A stretch of DNA of 64,000 nucleotides from Topomyia yanbarensis (GCF_030247195.1 NC_080671.1:32023843-32087842), one strand, 5' to 3'; positions 11,401 through 23,866 are shown, counted from the first letter of the stretch. Program-made: numbers and translations. Notes: generated from the sequence alone by a model not told the origin.

Positions 11401-14040
11401 TTTAAAGTTTCCACATTTTAACTAGATTTGCAAACATTGGAACTTCAGAAAACCAAAAACCACTCCATCGTACATAACCATTTGCGCATAGACAACGCAG
11501 GTAACACAATTTTCTACATTGAAATATGCATCTTTCCGGATAGCAAATATTTGTATTGTGTTTTCGACCACCACAGCAGTGGTTGATTCCCGTCAAAGAC
11601 CCCATCGCTGTCCCAAGCTGGGCAATCAATTTTCCACACACGCGGAAGAGAGCGCGACCGACCGTAAATTGCATTCGCTCTGCAGACGTGCCACAATGGT
11701 GTGCATATTATTCCAGACACAACAACTGCCCGCAATAATCGTAAATTGGAGGACTAAATTATACCCCGCACATTCCGTGTTTTGGCCTGTCGACTTTCCA
11801 ACGGTCCGGGAGCCACAACAGTAAGCCAGTAAACCACAACACACACACACAGAAGCTCAGAGAGAACAACGAAATAATAACAAATCCTGTACGTATATAA
11901 TTAATGCCGGGAGTTTGCGGGTTTGTTTTTCCTGTGTTTCTCCTAACTTCCTACACTTCTATAGTGCCGGCATAGAACCACGTTTTTTGACTTCCGAAAG
12001 TCACGACTCGGTTCTGAATAATCAACGACGATTGAGTATCGAATGCACTAACGGCAAACGGCTTAACGAAGAAAGGCTACTCATTTTCACCGCCACCGGC
12101 ATTCCGTTCCGGCGGAAGAGATGCGTGAGAAGTGATATGTTAAATGCATCATCATCACCGTCATCATCGTTCCCTTCTTCACATTTACATACCCCGAAAG
12201 ACCGTATTTTTATCCATTATCGAACTGATCCCCGCTTTGGGGTGATTGAAGCATTTTTTTTATTTTGGGAAACCCAGTGCCGAAGTCTGGGAACACGATA
12301 CGGAAAAGTGCATTATGACCAAACAAATATTTATTTACTTTTCTTTTTTTTCGTTTCGGGAGCTATTTTCGAAGTTGAGAGGCGCGCAGCTGCTTCGAAG
12401 AGCAAACACTTTCCGAGTCACACAATCCGGGTCGATCGGTCGGTCGTTCAGTCGTCGAAGTTCTTAGCGAAGATGACAAACAACACACACTTGAACTGGT
12501 GGCGGTGAGTGTGAAAAGTGCATCGCCCATATTTGACCGCCTCTCGAAGGAACTCGTGTTCTCGGTCATGGCTCTTTTTTTAGTTTGGTTTGTTTTGTTT
12601 CGAGGAGAATTGATTCCACAAGCACTGTCTAATGGGAAGGCCCGGTCGCGCTTGGAAGAAATCAATTAGCGGGTCTTTCGTTGGAGGTCTGTACAATAGT
12701 GAATGAGCTTCCCGCGGCTCACGGTCGGTGGCGTGGCAAGGTTTTCTATTAGTTATCTTATTTTTTAAATTCATGCAGCTGCACCTCCATCAAAACGGAT
12801 GGACATTATTCTGATGGATACGTGAGAAAAAAGCGAATATTTTTCCAGCTTGGGTCGTAACGGTTGCCACTTTTACAACTTGTTACGACCTGCCGGTGTT
12901 GCTGCTGCTGCCTATGCACGACGACTTTTGACAAGTGGAATAATGGCAGGTCGTGATCTTGTTGCTGCAGTTCACGTCGTGAGAGCTCGATTTGCGCGAT
13001 GCGCAGTCCCGCGACACCAGAAACAAACACGGTGGGGCGGTGCAGAGGAAAGAAAATTGCAAATTGAAAAACAGGAAGCCTGTGCGCGGCGGTCATGAGC
13101 TGGTAAATTGACTCAAGTCAAAAATTTGCAGGGAAGTGATGTTCCCTGACCGAACGCTCGTGACAGTTTAATTATTTTGAACTTTGCTGCTGCTGTGTTT
13201 GGTGTACAACCAAACTGATCCCTTTTCGATATTCGAGGATTTGATCCACGTAAAAAAAACCGGCACGCAACTCTCAGTCAAACGAAACCGCTTCCCATCA
13301 GCAGAAAAGCTAATTATCGCAAAGCAAACCAGTTGTGTGACCAACCCACTTTTCATTGGACCCTAACGGGGACGGACGGACGGGTGGAAAAATTGTTTCT
13401 CATAAGCGGATTAGCGGCTCTCGAACGTGTACCGCGCCAAGTAGCATGATTACCGCCGAGCCCTCTCGAAGCAATAATAAATATTTGCAACATTTTTCCC
13501 TCCTTTGGCTATCGCAGGTCTGGCCCCCTTTTTTGTGCAGTGTGATGGCCATATGTTTGCCCGTCCAGCTCGGGACGATTAGACGAATATTTCATCTGAC
13601 ACGAAGTGGTTTCTGCTGCAAGCAGGGTTGCACTGAACAAATCACCGCGATGGGAAGGGGAGGGGGAGTGCAAAGTGCGTAGAAGCATTGCGCTATGCGA
13701 AAATATGTTGCCGCCGCCGCCGATAGCAGTTTGATTTCACTTATTATTCTTCAAGGGGATAGGAAGGAAAAACATTGCAGCACGTCGTCGATTCGATGCA
13801 GCCGCACCGCCGTGTGTGTGCTGGACTAGTTTCGTTACCTTTGGTAAAATTCCGTTTTACTCTCGTACAAGTTGCAGCCAGGCAATGCGAACTGGACGTT
13901 TCCCTCTTGGTCGGTGAGAGGGTCTGGTGGATGGGGCGGCTTATGTTCGAACGAAGAGGCTTTATGCCAGTGGAAAGTGCATTTCCCGGCTCCACGATGG
14001 CGAAATAATTAAAATTCATTTGCCGGTTCTTGGAGGCTTA
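11400..14040. other. Non-repetitive, relatively GC-rich island; possible regulatory or 5' gene region
   Basis: Composition changes clearly from the flanks. There is more CG, CTG/CCG triplet runs (for example near 12900 and 13710) and a GGACGGACGG run near 13371, and none of the repeat families found elsewhere. Many overlapping open frames on both strands reflect composition rather than proteins; none shows a domain I recognise. The island could hold a promoter, 5' exons or enhancers of a gene extending beyond the window. That is inference. Confidence 0.35.
12450..12504 (+). other. Candidate short first exon (initiator, start codon, splice donor)
   Basis: An arthropod-type initiator TTCAGTC lies at 12447-12453. 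It is followed by an ATG at 12473 with A at -3, an 11-codon frame (MTNNTHLNWWR), and GCG|GTGAGTG, a good splice donor, at 12505. The spacing would suit a compact first coding exon of a plus-strand gene. I found no TATA box, no convincing DPE and no matching downstream exon, so this stays a weak candidate. Confidence 0.2.
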
Positions 14041-15840
14041 GTTGTTTTTAGGTCCCACGGAAAGTTACCCACAATACAAGTGGAATTTGTGAAGTAATAG
14101 CATTTCCTAGCAGTGTCAGGTGTGGTATTGACTATCGATGCAGGGGAACGATCTCTGTTTATGGTAGCGAATAGATATGTTGAAAGTGGTTCTCTCTTAA
14201 TTCTCCTAATTAGCTACCGAAACTTGTGGGGTTTTTGAGGGATTTTGAAAACTTCGTGAAATCCACGTGAAATGCCTCGTGCACGCAGTGGCAAATGGAA
14301 GCTGTTGGCAGGCTCCGAACCAACTATGGAAAATACCGATAAAATACTCATCTTATTGTCAAAAGTTACAAGATATTGACATTTAATCAATTTAAGTATA
14401 ACAGACTATAAAACCAATTGCTGGAAGGATAGTTTACACCCGGAAGATAGGTGGTTCTAAAACGCCGAAATTAATATATGGGACTAAACCGAAAGTTCGA
14501 AAACAAAAGTTAATGGTAATTTTTCGTGGCGCAGTAAAAAATTATCCTAAATTCTATAAAATTGCATTTGAAATACCAATTCTGAAGCATTTTATTACAA
14601 GATGGTGGCTGCGTAAATTGTTTAAGGTTGTGCTTTTTCCGAAGATATCTTAGTAATTTAATTCGATAGAACAAAGGCAAACGAGTAACGCATGTAGGGC
14701 CTGGCGGCTTTCAGCTATGCAGAAGATCTGAAGAAGGTGAATCTACAAACCAGCATCAGAAGCATCTTAAGCAATGACCCAGAGAGTACATTTATTCTCA
14801 AACAAATGTAAACGAGAGATATAATGAAATTATGAAAATGGTTGGAGGAAGCAAACTAGCCTACCGACTGAAAACCAAAGGCAAACAGAAAAAAAATATT
14901 TCTTGGTTTCGATTAGATTCTGAAAAATATTAATTTTACACTTCATTGAAAACTACTTATTCCCTAAAATATATGGTTAACTCGACTTTACACCTCATTA
15001 GGTCCACTGGTTTTATTGGGCTTACTAACCGTTTCGGCCTATTGGCCCATTCGACTTAATCTGTTTTGTTTATATGTTCATTTCTGTTTGAAATTAATAT
15101 AATAATAGAGCGAGGCTTATCGACGGGTTGGTGGCATTTCAATCCACTGCTAAGTCTCTATCATTTTGAAATTGTTCATTGGAATATCGATAGAGCTAAC
15201 ACCTACTACGTCTCGAGACTAAGTTGTATCAATGATACATATGTCCATATGTAAAAAACTTTTTTCATAATACCACTGCTGTCCATTGGGATTTAGATGG
15301 TTAGCACACATTATATTCATTTATTTTTCGTCAAGCACTGCCAGTACCCGATCAGAATGAAATAACAAGATTATAACAGAACACAATTTTTGTAACATAT
15401 TGTGTTATAAATTAGGTCTCGTTAGTAGTTAAAATAACAGAAATGTATAACAAGTACCAATGCGAGATATAGTTGTGAAATATTTCTGTTATGTGTTTCT
15501 GATCAGGATACCAACTCCAAAGAGGCGACTCCACCATGTGGATCCTAGATATCATCCTATTAGCACATGAACCGGGACCAATGCACAGTGGGACGAACCC
15601 GGACTTAAGTCCGAATATGAACGTTACACTAGACGTTCGCCAATATTTTTCTTGTGTTGGTTTATGTACCAGAGATATCTTCGCATGATTTTAGGTTACT
15701 GAGACAAAACAAATTTTACAGCTTTTAGAAGGGCATAACTCTACTGTTTTTCGCATAATTTGATAACAGGAGCGGTTCAATGTTACGGGGTATGACTTGT
15801 ACTGAAACTTTGCGGAAGAAACCAAATCGATAAGAGAAAT
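14041..15840. other. AT-rich sequence without a recognised gene
   Basis: Only short frames. About 15000-15060 holds a scrap of GGCCTATTGGCCCATTCGAC-type sequence resembling the minisatellite at 39.9 kb. No other structure could be supported. Confidence 0.4.
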
Positions 15841-15847
15841 GTTTTTA

Positions 15848-15960
15848 ACGCGGTTTTTTTTGACTTTTGCGCGGATTTTTTAATTAATGCGGCTTCTTTA
15901 CGCGGATTTTTGAATTACCGCGGTTTTTACGCGGATTTTCGAATTAACTCGATTTATAAA
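15848..15960 (+). repeat. Minisatellite of ACGCGGATTTTTGAATTA-like units
   Basis: About five imperfect units of roughly 18-24 bp are visible, each combining a GCGGWTTTT core with GAATTAA (for example near 15873, 15900, 15925 and 15940). CG-containing cores are spaced by AT-rich linkers. It is non-coding. Confidence 0.65.
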
Positions 15961-16100
15961 AACTCAGAAGAAAAGAAAATCAGAAAATTTCAAAAATTTC
16001 GTTCATTTTAAATTAATAAATAAAAAAAGTGAAAATAAAATATAAACAAAATTAAAGATCATAGAATTGAAAAATTAAATCAACATGTTGAAAATAAAAT

Positions 16101-16334
<234 letters not shown>

Positions 16335-17215
16335 TGTGGTCACAAGAACACATGCGAATATGCGAAAGGCAGGCGGTTAGAAAATAGAATTTATACACGC
16401 GAAGTTACATACACGTTAGCACACGCGATCGAACACGTTGACCTACAAACGCTCGAGCCAAGCGCGACGATACTCGCGATCGCAAAGTCCCAACACCCGC
16501 ACATATCTGTACCGTACAATGAATATAACATTCAAAATCACGGCCCACTGCAATAGGCCTTAAGCAGTGTTTCAGTGGGTAACATTTCCCGTCTAATCTG
16601 CAATTTTAATGAGTGGTTCTGACAAAGAGTCCTTCCGAGAACTCTACAACTTCCCTACCCAGTAGGACAACTCTCGAAAAAAATTCATTTTTCATTTGCT
16701 CAGTTTTTGAATTTATGTTTGTAATATTTTAATTGTCAAATTCATATATTTTTAATTTTTTCGATTTTCCAATATCAAGGTTTTTATTATTTTAGTATTT
16801 TGTCAATATTTTTATCAATTTCTTGTTTTTCGATTTTTAATTCTTTTAACTTTTCAATTCCCTATTATTTTAACATTTTAATATTATAAGTTTTCAATGC
16901 TAATTTTTAAATGCTTTTCCAAAATTTATTTATTTTAATTTTTTATCTTTTTATTTTCTCAGTTTTTTGGATTTTCAATTTTTTAATTCTTTTTGCTTTT
17001 ATATTCTTTAATTTTTAATTTCCTTTATTTTTAAAATTCAATAGTTTTTCAATTTTCAATATTTCAATTCCTTAATTTTTAATTCTTTAATTTGTAATTA
17101 TTAATTATTATTTTTTAATTTAATAAATTTTTATTTTTCAATTTTATTTCAATTCAATTATAAATTTTTTAATTTCCTTATTCCACAATTTTAGATTATT
17201 TTATAAATAGATTAA

Positions 17216-17449
<234 letters not shown>

Positions 17450-17454
17450 AGAAT

Positions 17455-19757
17455 ATTAAAAATGCAAAAATAAGGAATTAAATAAAATTTTGAAATAAAA
17501 AAACGAAATCCAAGCATTCAAAATGAACAAAATCAATATATTGAAAAATTAAACATCAAAAAAATTGAAAAATTAAAATATTAATATTATATAGCCTATG
17601 AAATTCCTGAGCAGACCACTAATTAAGCGTGATGTCCATCGCATGAATACAATTTGTGTCTTCGGTTGTGGAGCTAGTGCCAATCCGACGCTAGATTAGT
17701 CCTGTTATTAAGTTAGTGTCGGATTGCGATTAGACGAAGTCGAAACGCAAATTCCACAGTTAATCAAAAAAAATGATGATTCACGAATTGAAAAATCAAG
17801 AAATTAAAAATCAAAAAATTTAAAAATAAAACAATTTAAAGAAATAAACCAATAATAAAATAATAAAATGTTAAAAATTCAGGAACTAAAAAATCGCACA
17901 AACAGAAAATATAAAATCAAAAATTAGAGAAATGAAAAATAAAAAACTGAAAGACTTAAAAAACTTAAAAATCGAAAACCAAAAACAAAACGAAAATTAC
18001 AAAATCAGAAAATTAATAAATCAAACTAAAAATTAAAAAATTGAAGAATTAAAGAACTAAATGATTTTGAAATATAAAAACATTAAAAACTAGAAAATAC
18101 ATAAATAAAAAAAATCAAAAATAAAATAAAATTAAGAAACTGAAATGAAAAAAAGACATTAAATTAAATTAAGCAACTTAAAAAACAAATTAATAAAAAA
18201 ATTAAAAAAAAGAATTAAAAAATTAAGAAATCAAAAGTTGAAGAATTATAACATTTAAAAATTACAAAATTGAAAATAAACAAATTAAAAATATAGAAAA
18301 TTAAAAAATTTAAGCTCTAAAAAATTCAATGAATTAGAAAAAATAAAAACTTGGACTATAAATTGTAAAATCAAAACCTAAAACTAAAAAAAATGGATTG
18401 AATTATTGATTTAAATTCAGAAATTAACAAATTATGAAGTGAAAGAATAAAAACCAAAGGAATTCAAATATTAAACTAAGGAATTGAAAATTATAAAGTT
18501 GAACAATTAAAATAGAAAATTGAGAATTAAAAAAAATTATATTGAATAACTTTAAATTAAGATTTTTAAAAAAATTAAGGATTGAAAAGATAAATCATTA
18601 AAAAAAGCAAGAAATTAAGATATTAAAAGAATTAATTCAAAAATTAAAACTTTAAATTTAAAATCAATCGATTTAAAAAAATCATACTTAAATTTTTTTT
18701 AAGTAACGAACTAGGCAAAAAACATTATTTGGTTTAAAAAAATATATAAGCTTTGGAAAATTTAAAAAAAATATTGACTAAAAAATTGAAAAATTGGTAT
18801 TGAAAAATATAATATGTAGTTTAAAAACTAAAAAATTTAAAACTTAGAAAACTAACATAATGATTTTTTTTAAAACGATTCAAAAATTAAATGGAAAATA
18901 TCAAAAAAATTAAAATTTTAAGAATTGAAAGAAATAGCAACCGAGGCAAAAAATTCACATTGAAAAAAAATCAAAAGACTACAAAAAATTAAAATTAGGG
19001 AATTCAAAAATAAACAGCCTTAAAAAATTAAAAACTGAGCAATTTGAAAATTTATGCTATAAATATAAATATATAGAAAATAAAAAAGCGACGCGTTTAA
19101 AAAAAATGGGATTAAAACAATAATGAATTAAAAAATTAAAGGATAAAAAAATATTTAAAAATTTATGAATTAAAAATTAGAGAAATGAAAAATTAAAGAA
19201 TTTGAAAATTAAAACCCTACAGAAATTTAATACAGAAGATTAAAAAAATATTGAATAAAAAGATTAAAAAAATCTAGAATTGTGGAATTAGGATATTAAA
19301 AATTTATAATTGAATAGAAATAAAATTGAAAAATAAAAAATAATGAATGAAAAAATGAAAATTAATAATTACAAATTAAAGAATTAAAAATTAAGGAATT
19401 AAAATATTGAAAATTGAAAAACTAATGAATTAAAAAATTAAGGATAAGGGAAATTAAAAATTAAAGAATATAAAAGCAAAAAGAATTAAAAAATTGAAAA
19501 TCCAAAGCACTAAGAAAATGAAAAAGGTAAAAAATTTAAAATAAATAAATGTTGGAAAAGCATTTAAAATTTTGCATTGAAAACGTAAAATATTAAAATG
19601 TTAAAATAATAAGGAATTGAAAAGTTAGAAGAATTAAAAATCGAAAAACAAGAAACTGATAAAAATATAAACAAAATACTAAAATAATAAAAACCTTGAA
19701 ATTGAAAAATCAAAAAAATTAAAAATTTATGAATTTGGTAACTAAAATGTTACAAAC
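17455..19757. repeat. A-rich degenerate array of AAAATTAAAAAATTGA-like units
   Basis: More than 2 kb made almost wholly of short A-runs separated by TT, TG or AG, without an exact period. A non-array island at about 17590-17770 has the phrase ATTAAGTTAGTGTCGGATT, also found at 24980-25000. The part from 19268 onward is the right inverted arm of the large element. No coding potential. Confidence 0.85.
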
Positions 19758-19769
19758 ATAACAAATTCA

Positions 19770-20526
19770 TGCCTTGTGGAACCGATCAGCTCCACTGCCA
19801 CTATGTAACCGCCGTCGCCCTTACCACTACGGAAACTGAATCAAGAGTGACTCGAGGTCCAATGACTTTTGAAGGATTCCCCGCGGGTCCGAAGAATACC
19901 ATACGCCAATCCGACCTTCTAGACTGAGGCGCTAATTTGTTTCACTGATCTCCCGTTTGCCCGAAAGTTGCAAGTTTTGCTCTTCTCTCCCGGTCACCAT
20001 CTACGCCTTCTCTCCCCTGTCCTTGATACAACTACTTCTATACCGATTTTGGAAATGACCAAGCATAAGTCTCCGATAAAAAATCAAATTTGTATTCCGT
20101 ATTCCTAGTTTTAAGATAATTGTAATTTCTACTCTTTGTTAAAACTATTGTCCCCCATCTCGTAAATAGAATTGTATCCATAGTTTTAAAACACCTGTGA
20201 AATTTTTCATAAATATTTGTTCCCCCTTTTGTGTACCAAACTATATTGTTAGTTTTAAGATAACTGTAAATATTTCCTAAAAAACTATTACTATTGAATT
20301 CCTTGTTTTAAAATTTTTCATAAAAAAATCTTTTGCCCCCTTTCTTGTATATAGAATCTTTTTTCTAGTCTTAAGATAGCTGTAAAATTTTTCTCTTTCA
20401 TAAAAAAAATATTTCAACATTGTAACCTCCTAGTTTTAAGATATTCAAAATGTAAAAACAAAAGAATTTGGCACCGCCAAGCTAACGCATTTGTGCCTAT
20501 CAAATAAACGAAATGAATAAAAAAAA
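19770..20526 (+). mobile_element. Nested retroposon, 757 bp, poly(A)-tailed, with 12 bp target duplication
   Basis: The insertion interrupts the right arm of the large palindrome. It is bounded by the perfect duplication ATAACAAATTCA (19758-19769 and 20527-20538) and ends in an A-run after CAAATAAACGAAATGAAT. Removing it restores homology with the left arm at about 16690-16730. The body carries several imperfect copies of a TAGTTTTAAGATARCTGTAAA phrase and no ORF. A 5'-truncated LINE 3' end is the likeliest identity; a SINE is less likely at this length. Confidence 0.85.
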
Positions 20527-20990
20527 ATAACAAATTCAAAAACTAGGCAAATAAAAAATGATTTTAAGTTGTTGTTGTACTACTGGAGCTATAGAGCTAA
20601 GTTCTCGGAAGGACTCTCCGTCAGAACCACTCACTACAATTGCAGACGAGACGGTAAATGTTACCCACTAAAACACTGCTTAAGGCCTATTGCAACGAGC
20701 CGTGATTTTGAATGTTATATTCATTGTACGGTACAGATATGTGCGGGTGTTGGGACTTCGCGATCGCGAGTATCGTCGCGCTTGGCTTGAGCGTTTGTAG
20801 GTCAACGTGTTCGATCGCGTGTGCTAACGTGTATGTAACTTCGCGTGTATAAATTCTATTTTATAACCGCCTGCCTTTCGCATATTCGCATGTGTTCTTG
20901 TGGCCACTCGCATATTTGTGTGTTCTTCATGGACCGTGAATCTAATACTTATTTTTAGTGTATGGTCCAGATGCTGGAAGAGAGTGAATT

Positions 20991-21960
20991 TTCCCATTTC
21001 ACTAGAGTTCCCGGTCATATCGCCATGGATTGTGTTATTCTAGTGAATAACCGTACTTTAGTTTATCCAGTCCGATCCTCCCGAATGCATATGATCGAAT
21101 GCAGGAATTGATCACCGGTAAAAAGTGACCAACGAATCCTAGGAAGGATTACTTACTTTTCTATCATATATGCCAGTTCTGCATCCATTCCTTGATCCAG
21201 CAATTACAAACACTCAGACAAACATATACACAGATAGACATACGACTAGCACATAACAAAAAAACTACAACTATTACAACACAACCACTGGCTTCTACTT
21301 TTACATTTTTTCAATTAGCCTGTTCATGATGACTAAGTCGACCGATAAATCGACACCCCACTGCGAGCAGTATCCACAAACACTGCCATTAAGCTGTTGA
21401 ACAATGTTTGCAAACACGGCCCAGTCTTTTTATTAATATACAAAATAATTATAAGTCGTTGAAAGAAAATTTAAGACCTTTTCAAATGACAGTCTAGATC
21501 CATCTTAGAAAAACCCTGAAAGCAAATATGAGCGATTACACACAGTGTTCACGCCCACAACGTTTCACTAGATTAGAGCTGGTGATAAATTCGTCCAATG
21601 TAACATCTAATCTTCTTAAAACAGGAATCTGATTCGATTCAAGGTCGCAGAAACGAGTTTTTTTCTAACAGAACTGATCGTGTGCCGACAAGTACCGCTT
21701 CCACTGACTCATTGATCTCGCAGTACTATAACATCGATGCAAATAAATGCATTTGAGTATTCGAGTACGATGTTGTAGTATACAGTAGTAAACAAGATAA
21801 TGATTAGTGCTAAAGTGGCATATGTGCAGTCTTATTCAAGGTCCAGGTTCGATCGACACTCCTTTCTTACGACTAGTGATAATCCCGTCCAAATGCATCA
21901 ACCAAGAAAGGGTTCAGTGCAGTTTGCAGCTTCAACGTGATCGATCGATAAGGTGACTAT
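20991..21960. other. Upstream region of the serine protease gene
   Basis: REP-A homology fades by about 21090. From there to the start codon the sequence is unique in this window. No other gene is visible. Confidence 0.5.
21914..21948 (+). promoter_or_regulatory. Possible core promoter of the serine protease gene (Inr plus DPE-like site)
   Basis: TCAGT at 21914-21918 matches the arthropod initiator. With its A (21916) as +1, the sequence GATCG falls at +28 to +32 and matches four of five positions of the downstream promoter element. No TATA box is seen near -30. This would give a 5' leader of about 54 bases. The match is short, so confidence is low. Confidence 0.3.
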
Positions 21961-21969
21961 TTAGTTGCA

Positions 21970-22890
21970 ATGTATAAAGTGATAACAATTTCAACTGTAA
22001 ACTGGTTAAGACTGATCGGATACTTGAGTTTCGCAACCATCCTTCAACCATCACTACAATGTGGAATACCCCAAATCGGTGGTAACGAGCTGATAGTACA
22101 CGGACAGGAAACCTTCTCCGGCGATTGGCCGTGGCATGTCGCGCTCTATCACCGCAAGGCTCGATCGATTGAGTACGCCTGTGGTGGAACCATTATCAAC
22201 GATCAGTTCGTCCTGACGGCGACGCATTGCGTCATGAACAGTGCCAATGGATTTCAGCTGGCACCGAACCGTGTATTCGTTCGGATGGGGATTCACGACT
22301 TGGAAGCATTCGATCCGAAGTCGGCACAGCATCATGAGGTGGGGAAAATCCATATATTCGCAAATTATACCCGACTGGTTGATGACATTGCGTTACTGGA
22401 GCTGAGCACGATCATTCGATTCAACGATTACGTTCAACCGGCTTGTCTTGAATTGGAACGGAATATAACGGGTGAGTACGGGACGGTAGTTGGCTGGGGA
22501 CTAACGGAGGATGATGAGACTTCGACGCTCTTGAAACGAGCCGAACTGCCAATTGTTGATCCCGTGACGTGCCTGAAGAGTGATCGCGTACTGTTTGGGC
22601 AAACCTTGGACGATGGACTGTTCTGCGCGGGTTACACCAATGGAACAAGTGTCTGCAATGGTGACAGCGGTGGTGGATTGTTCATCAAACGAGCCAATAC
22701 GTGGTTTGTGGGAGGGATCGTGTCTTTCTCGCAGACTCGATCCGGTGGCACGAATTATTGCTATACGAAGGGGTATGGAGCTTTCACACGGGTTCAGAGA
22801 TACCTTCCCTGGATTAGGGAAGTAGCTAGGATGCCCATCGAGCGTGAGTCTTCGGTTGTTGGATATTCGATAAGCAAACACTTATTGTGA
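21970..22890 (+). CDS. First protease domain, intact; possible intron-retained form of 306 residues
   Basis: If the first intron is retained, the frame runs into it and ends after 15 extra codons at 22890. This gives a complete single-domain secreted protease. The domain has all the expected cysteines, including Cys31 in CGIP, which probably pairs with Cys159 as in chymotrypsinogen. An Asn-Ile-Thr and an Asn-Gly-Thr are possible glycosylation sites. The spliced form is favoured because GTGAGT at 22844 is a strong donor. A retained-intron transcript would be the only version encoding an uninterrupted protein. Confidence 0.5.
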   Translation: MYKVITISTVNWLRLIGYLSFATILQPSLQCGIPQIGGNELIVHGQETFSGDWPWHVALYHRKARSIEYACGGTIINDQFVLTATHCVMNSANGFQLAPNRVFVRMGIHDLEAFDPKSAQHHEVGKIHIFANYTRLVDDIALLELSTIIRFNDYVQPACLELERNITGEYGTVVGWGLTEDDETSTLLKRAELPIVDPVTCLKSDRVLFGQTLDDGLFCAGYTNGTSVCNGDSGGGLFIKRANTWFVGGIVSFSQTRSGGTNYCYTKGYGAFTRVQRYLPWIREVARMPIERESSVVGYSISKHLL

Positions 22891-23866
22891 TTATAATTTC
22901 AGCTGTTAGAGAAGTTGGTGTTTGTAGTGCAGAGGTGCCCGACTCCGCAAATCCATACCCAGACTATTTTCCTCGGCACTGCGGAGTGTACATTGCCCGT
23001 CGTATCGCTGGAGGGAACAACGCACGAGTATTTGAGTTTCCTTAGATGGCTTTAATAGCAACTACGGATAGGGAACCGCTCTGTTCAGGAACGCTGATCA
23101 ACAAGCGTTACATCGTTACAGCTGCCCACTGTATAAGAAATCCACTGCCGTAATTATTCTCAAATTCAAATGAATTTTCACTCGATGTATAAGAGTTTTT
23201 CTAAATTTAAAGCGACAAAGTGATTCTGGGAGAACATACCACTGGTCAAGAAGTGGATTGCAATGGGAAGAGGGACTGTGCTCCACCCGTACGAGACTAC
23301 AGAGTTGCGTGTGTCATAACGCATCCATCGTTTTCGTTACGCAGAAAGGAAAATGACATTGCGCTTCTTCGGTTAAATGAGGATGTACTGTTCGAAGGTA
23401 TCACATCTTGACGAAAACGTTAACAAGCCAAATAATTCTCGGAAACACGTCTTCTTCTATTGCAGATCACATTCAGCCGATTTGCCTACCCCACACGGAA
23501 AATCTCAGACGCTATCAACCTTCGCGGTACGTCGTCACTGGTTGGCCGGCTGTATCTCCAAGCGTACTTGCGAGGACAATCAATGTACCAGCGAATAGAT
23601 CCGAGTGTCAGGAACTGTTGAAGGGTCCCCGTAGTTTCGTTCTGAATGAGGGGCAAATATGTGCCAAGCCAAGGGAGTCTCCGCTTTCGGACTCGTGTGC
23701 TGGAGATAGCGGTGCGCCGTTGAGCTGGGGTGGCGATCTTTACGGGACTCGTTTCGTACAGTTTGGTATAACTTCAATGGGCGGTGCGTGTGGTACAGAA
23801 GCTCCAACTATCTATACAAATATTTCCCATTACATGGATTGGATTTATGCGAGTATGATACCGTGA
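21970..23866 (+). CDS. Secreted serine protease with two tandem S1 domains, four exons, TAG in the second domain
   Basis: I read the exons as 21970-22843, 22903-23149, 23213-23397 and 23466-23866. The introns (59, 63 and 68 bp) all have GT-AG ends, and the joined length is an exact 569 codons. Residues 1-30 are a signal peptide. Domain 1 (about 31-285) has His86 in TATHC, Asp139 in DDIALL and Ser233 in GDSGGGL. The S1-pocket position is Ser227, so chymotrypsin- or elastase-like rather than trypsin-like specificity is expected. The mature N-terminus IVHG follows Leu41, not Arg or Lys, so activation differs from classic trypsin zymogens. Domain 2 (about 318-568) has TAAHC, NDIALL and AGDSGAPL with Asp in the pocket (trypsin-like), follows RR|IAGG, and resembles CLIP-protease catalytic domains. 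Codon 339 is TAG (23043-23045). Translation should stop there unless the stop is read through, is polymorphic or is a sequencing error. Extracellular (haemolymph, gut or saliva) location is inferred. Confidence 0.85.
22903..23866 (+). pseudogene. Second, CLIPB-like protease domain with one nonsense codon
   Basis: All three exons keep frame and splice sites. The linker has a Cys pair (GVC...RHC) before CGVYIARRIAGG. The loop DCNGKRDCAPPVRDY carries the extra disulfide typical of CLIP-type proteases. The only lesion seen is TAG at 23043-23045, where this family has Trp in F-P-W-M; a single G-to-A change of TGG explains it. No frameshift or lost catalytic residue accompanies it, so the inactivation is recent, polymorphic or an assembly error. 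Confidence 0.75.

Noticed and set aside
11915..12508. 197-codon plus-strand ORF
   Set aside because: No recognisable domain, low-complexity Ser and Phe runs, and overlapping frames on the other strand. Only its last codons, after an initiator, are kept as a weak exon candidate.
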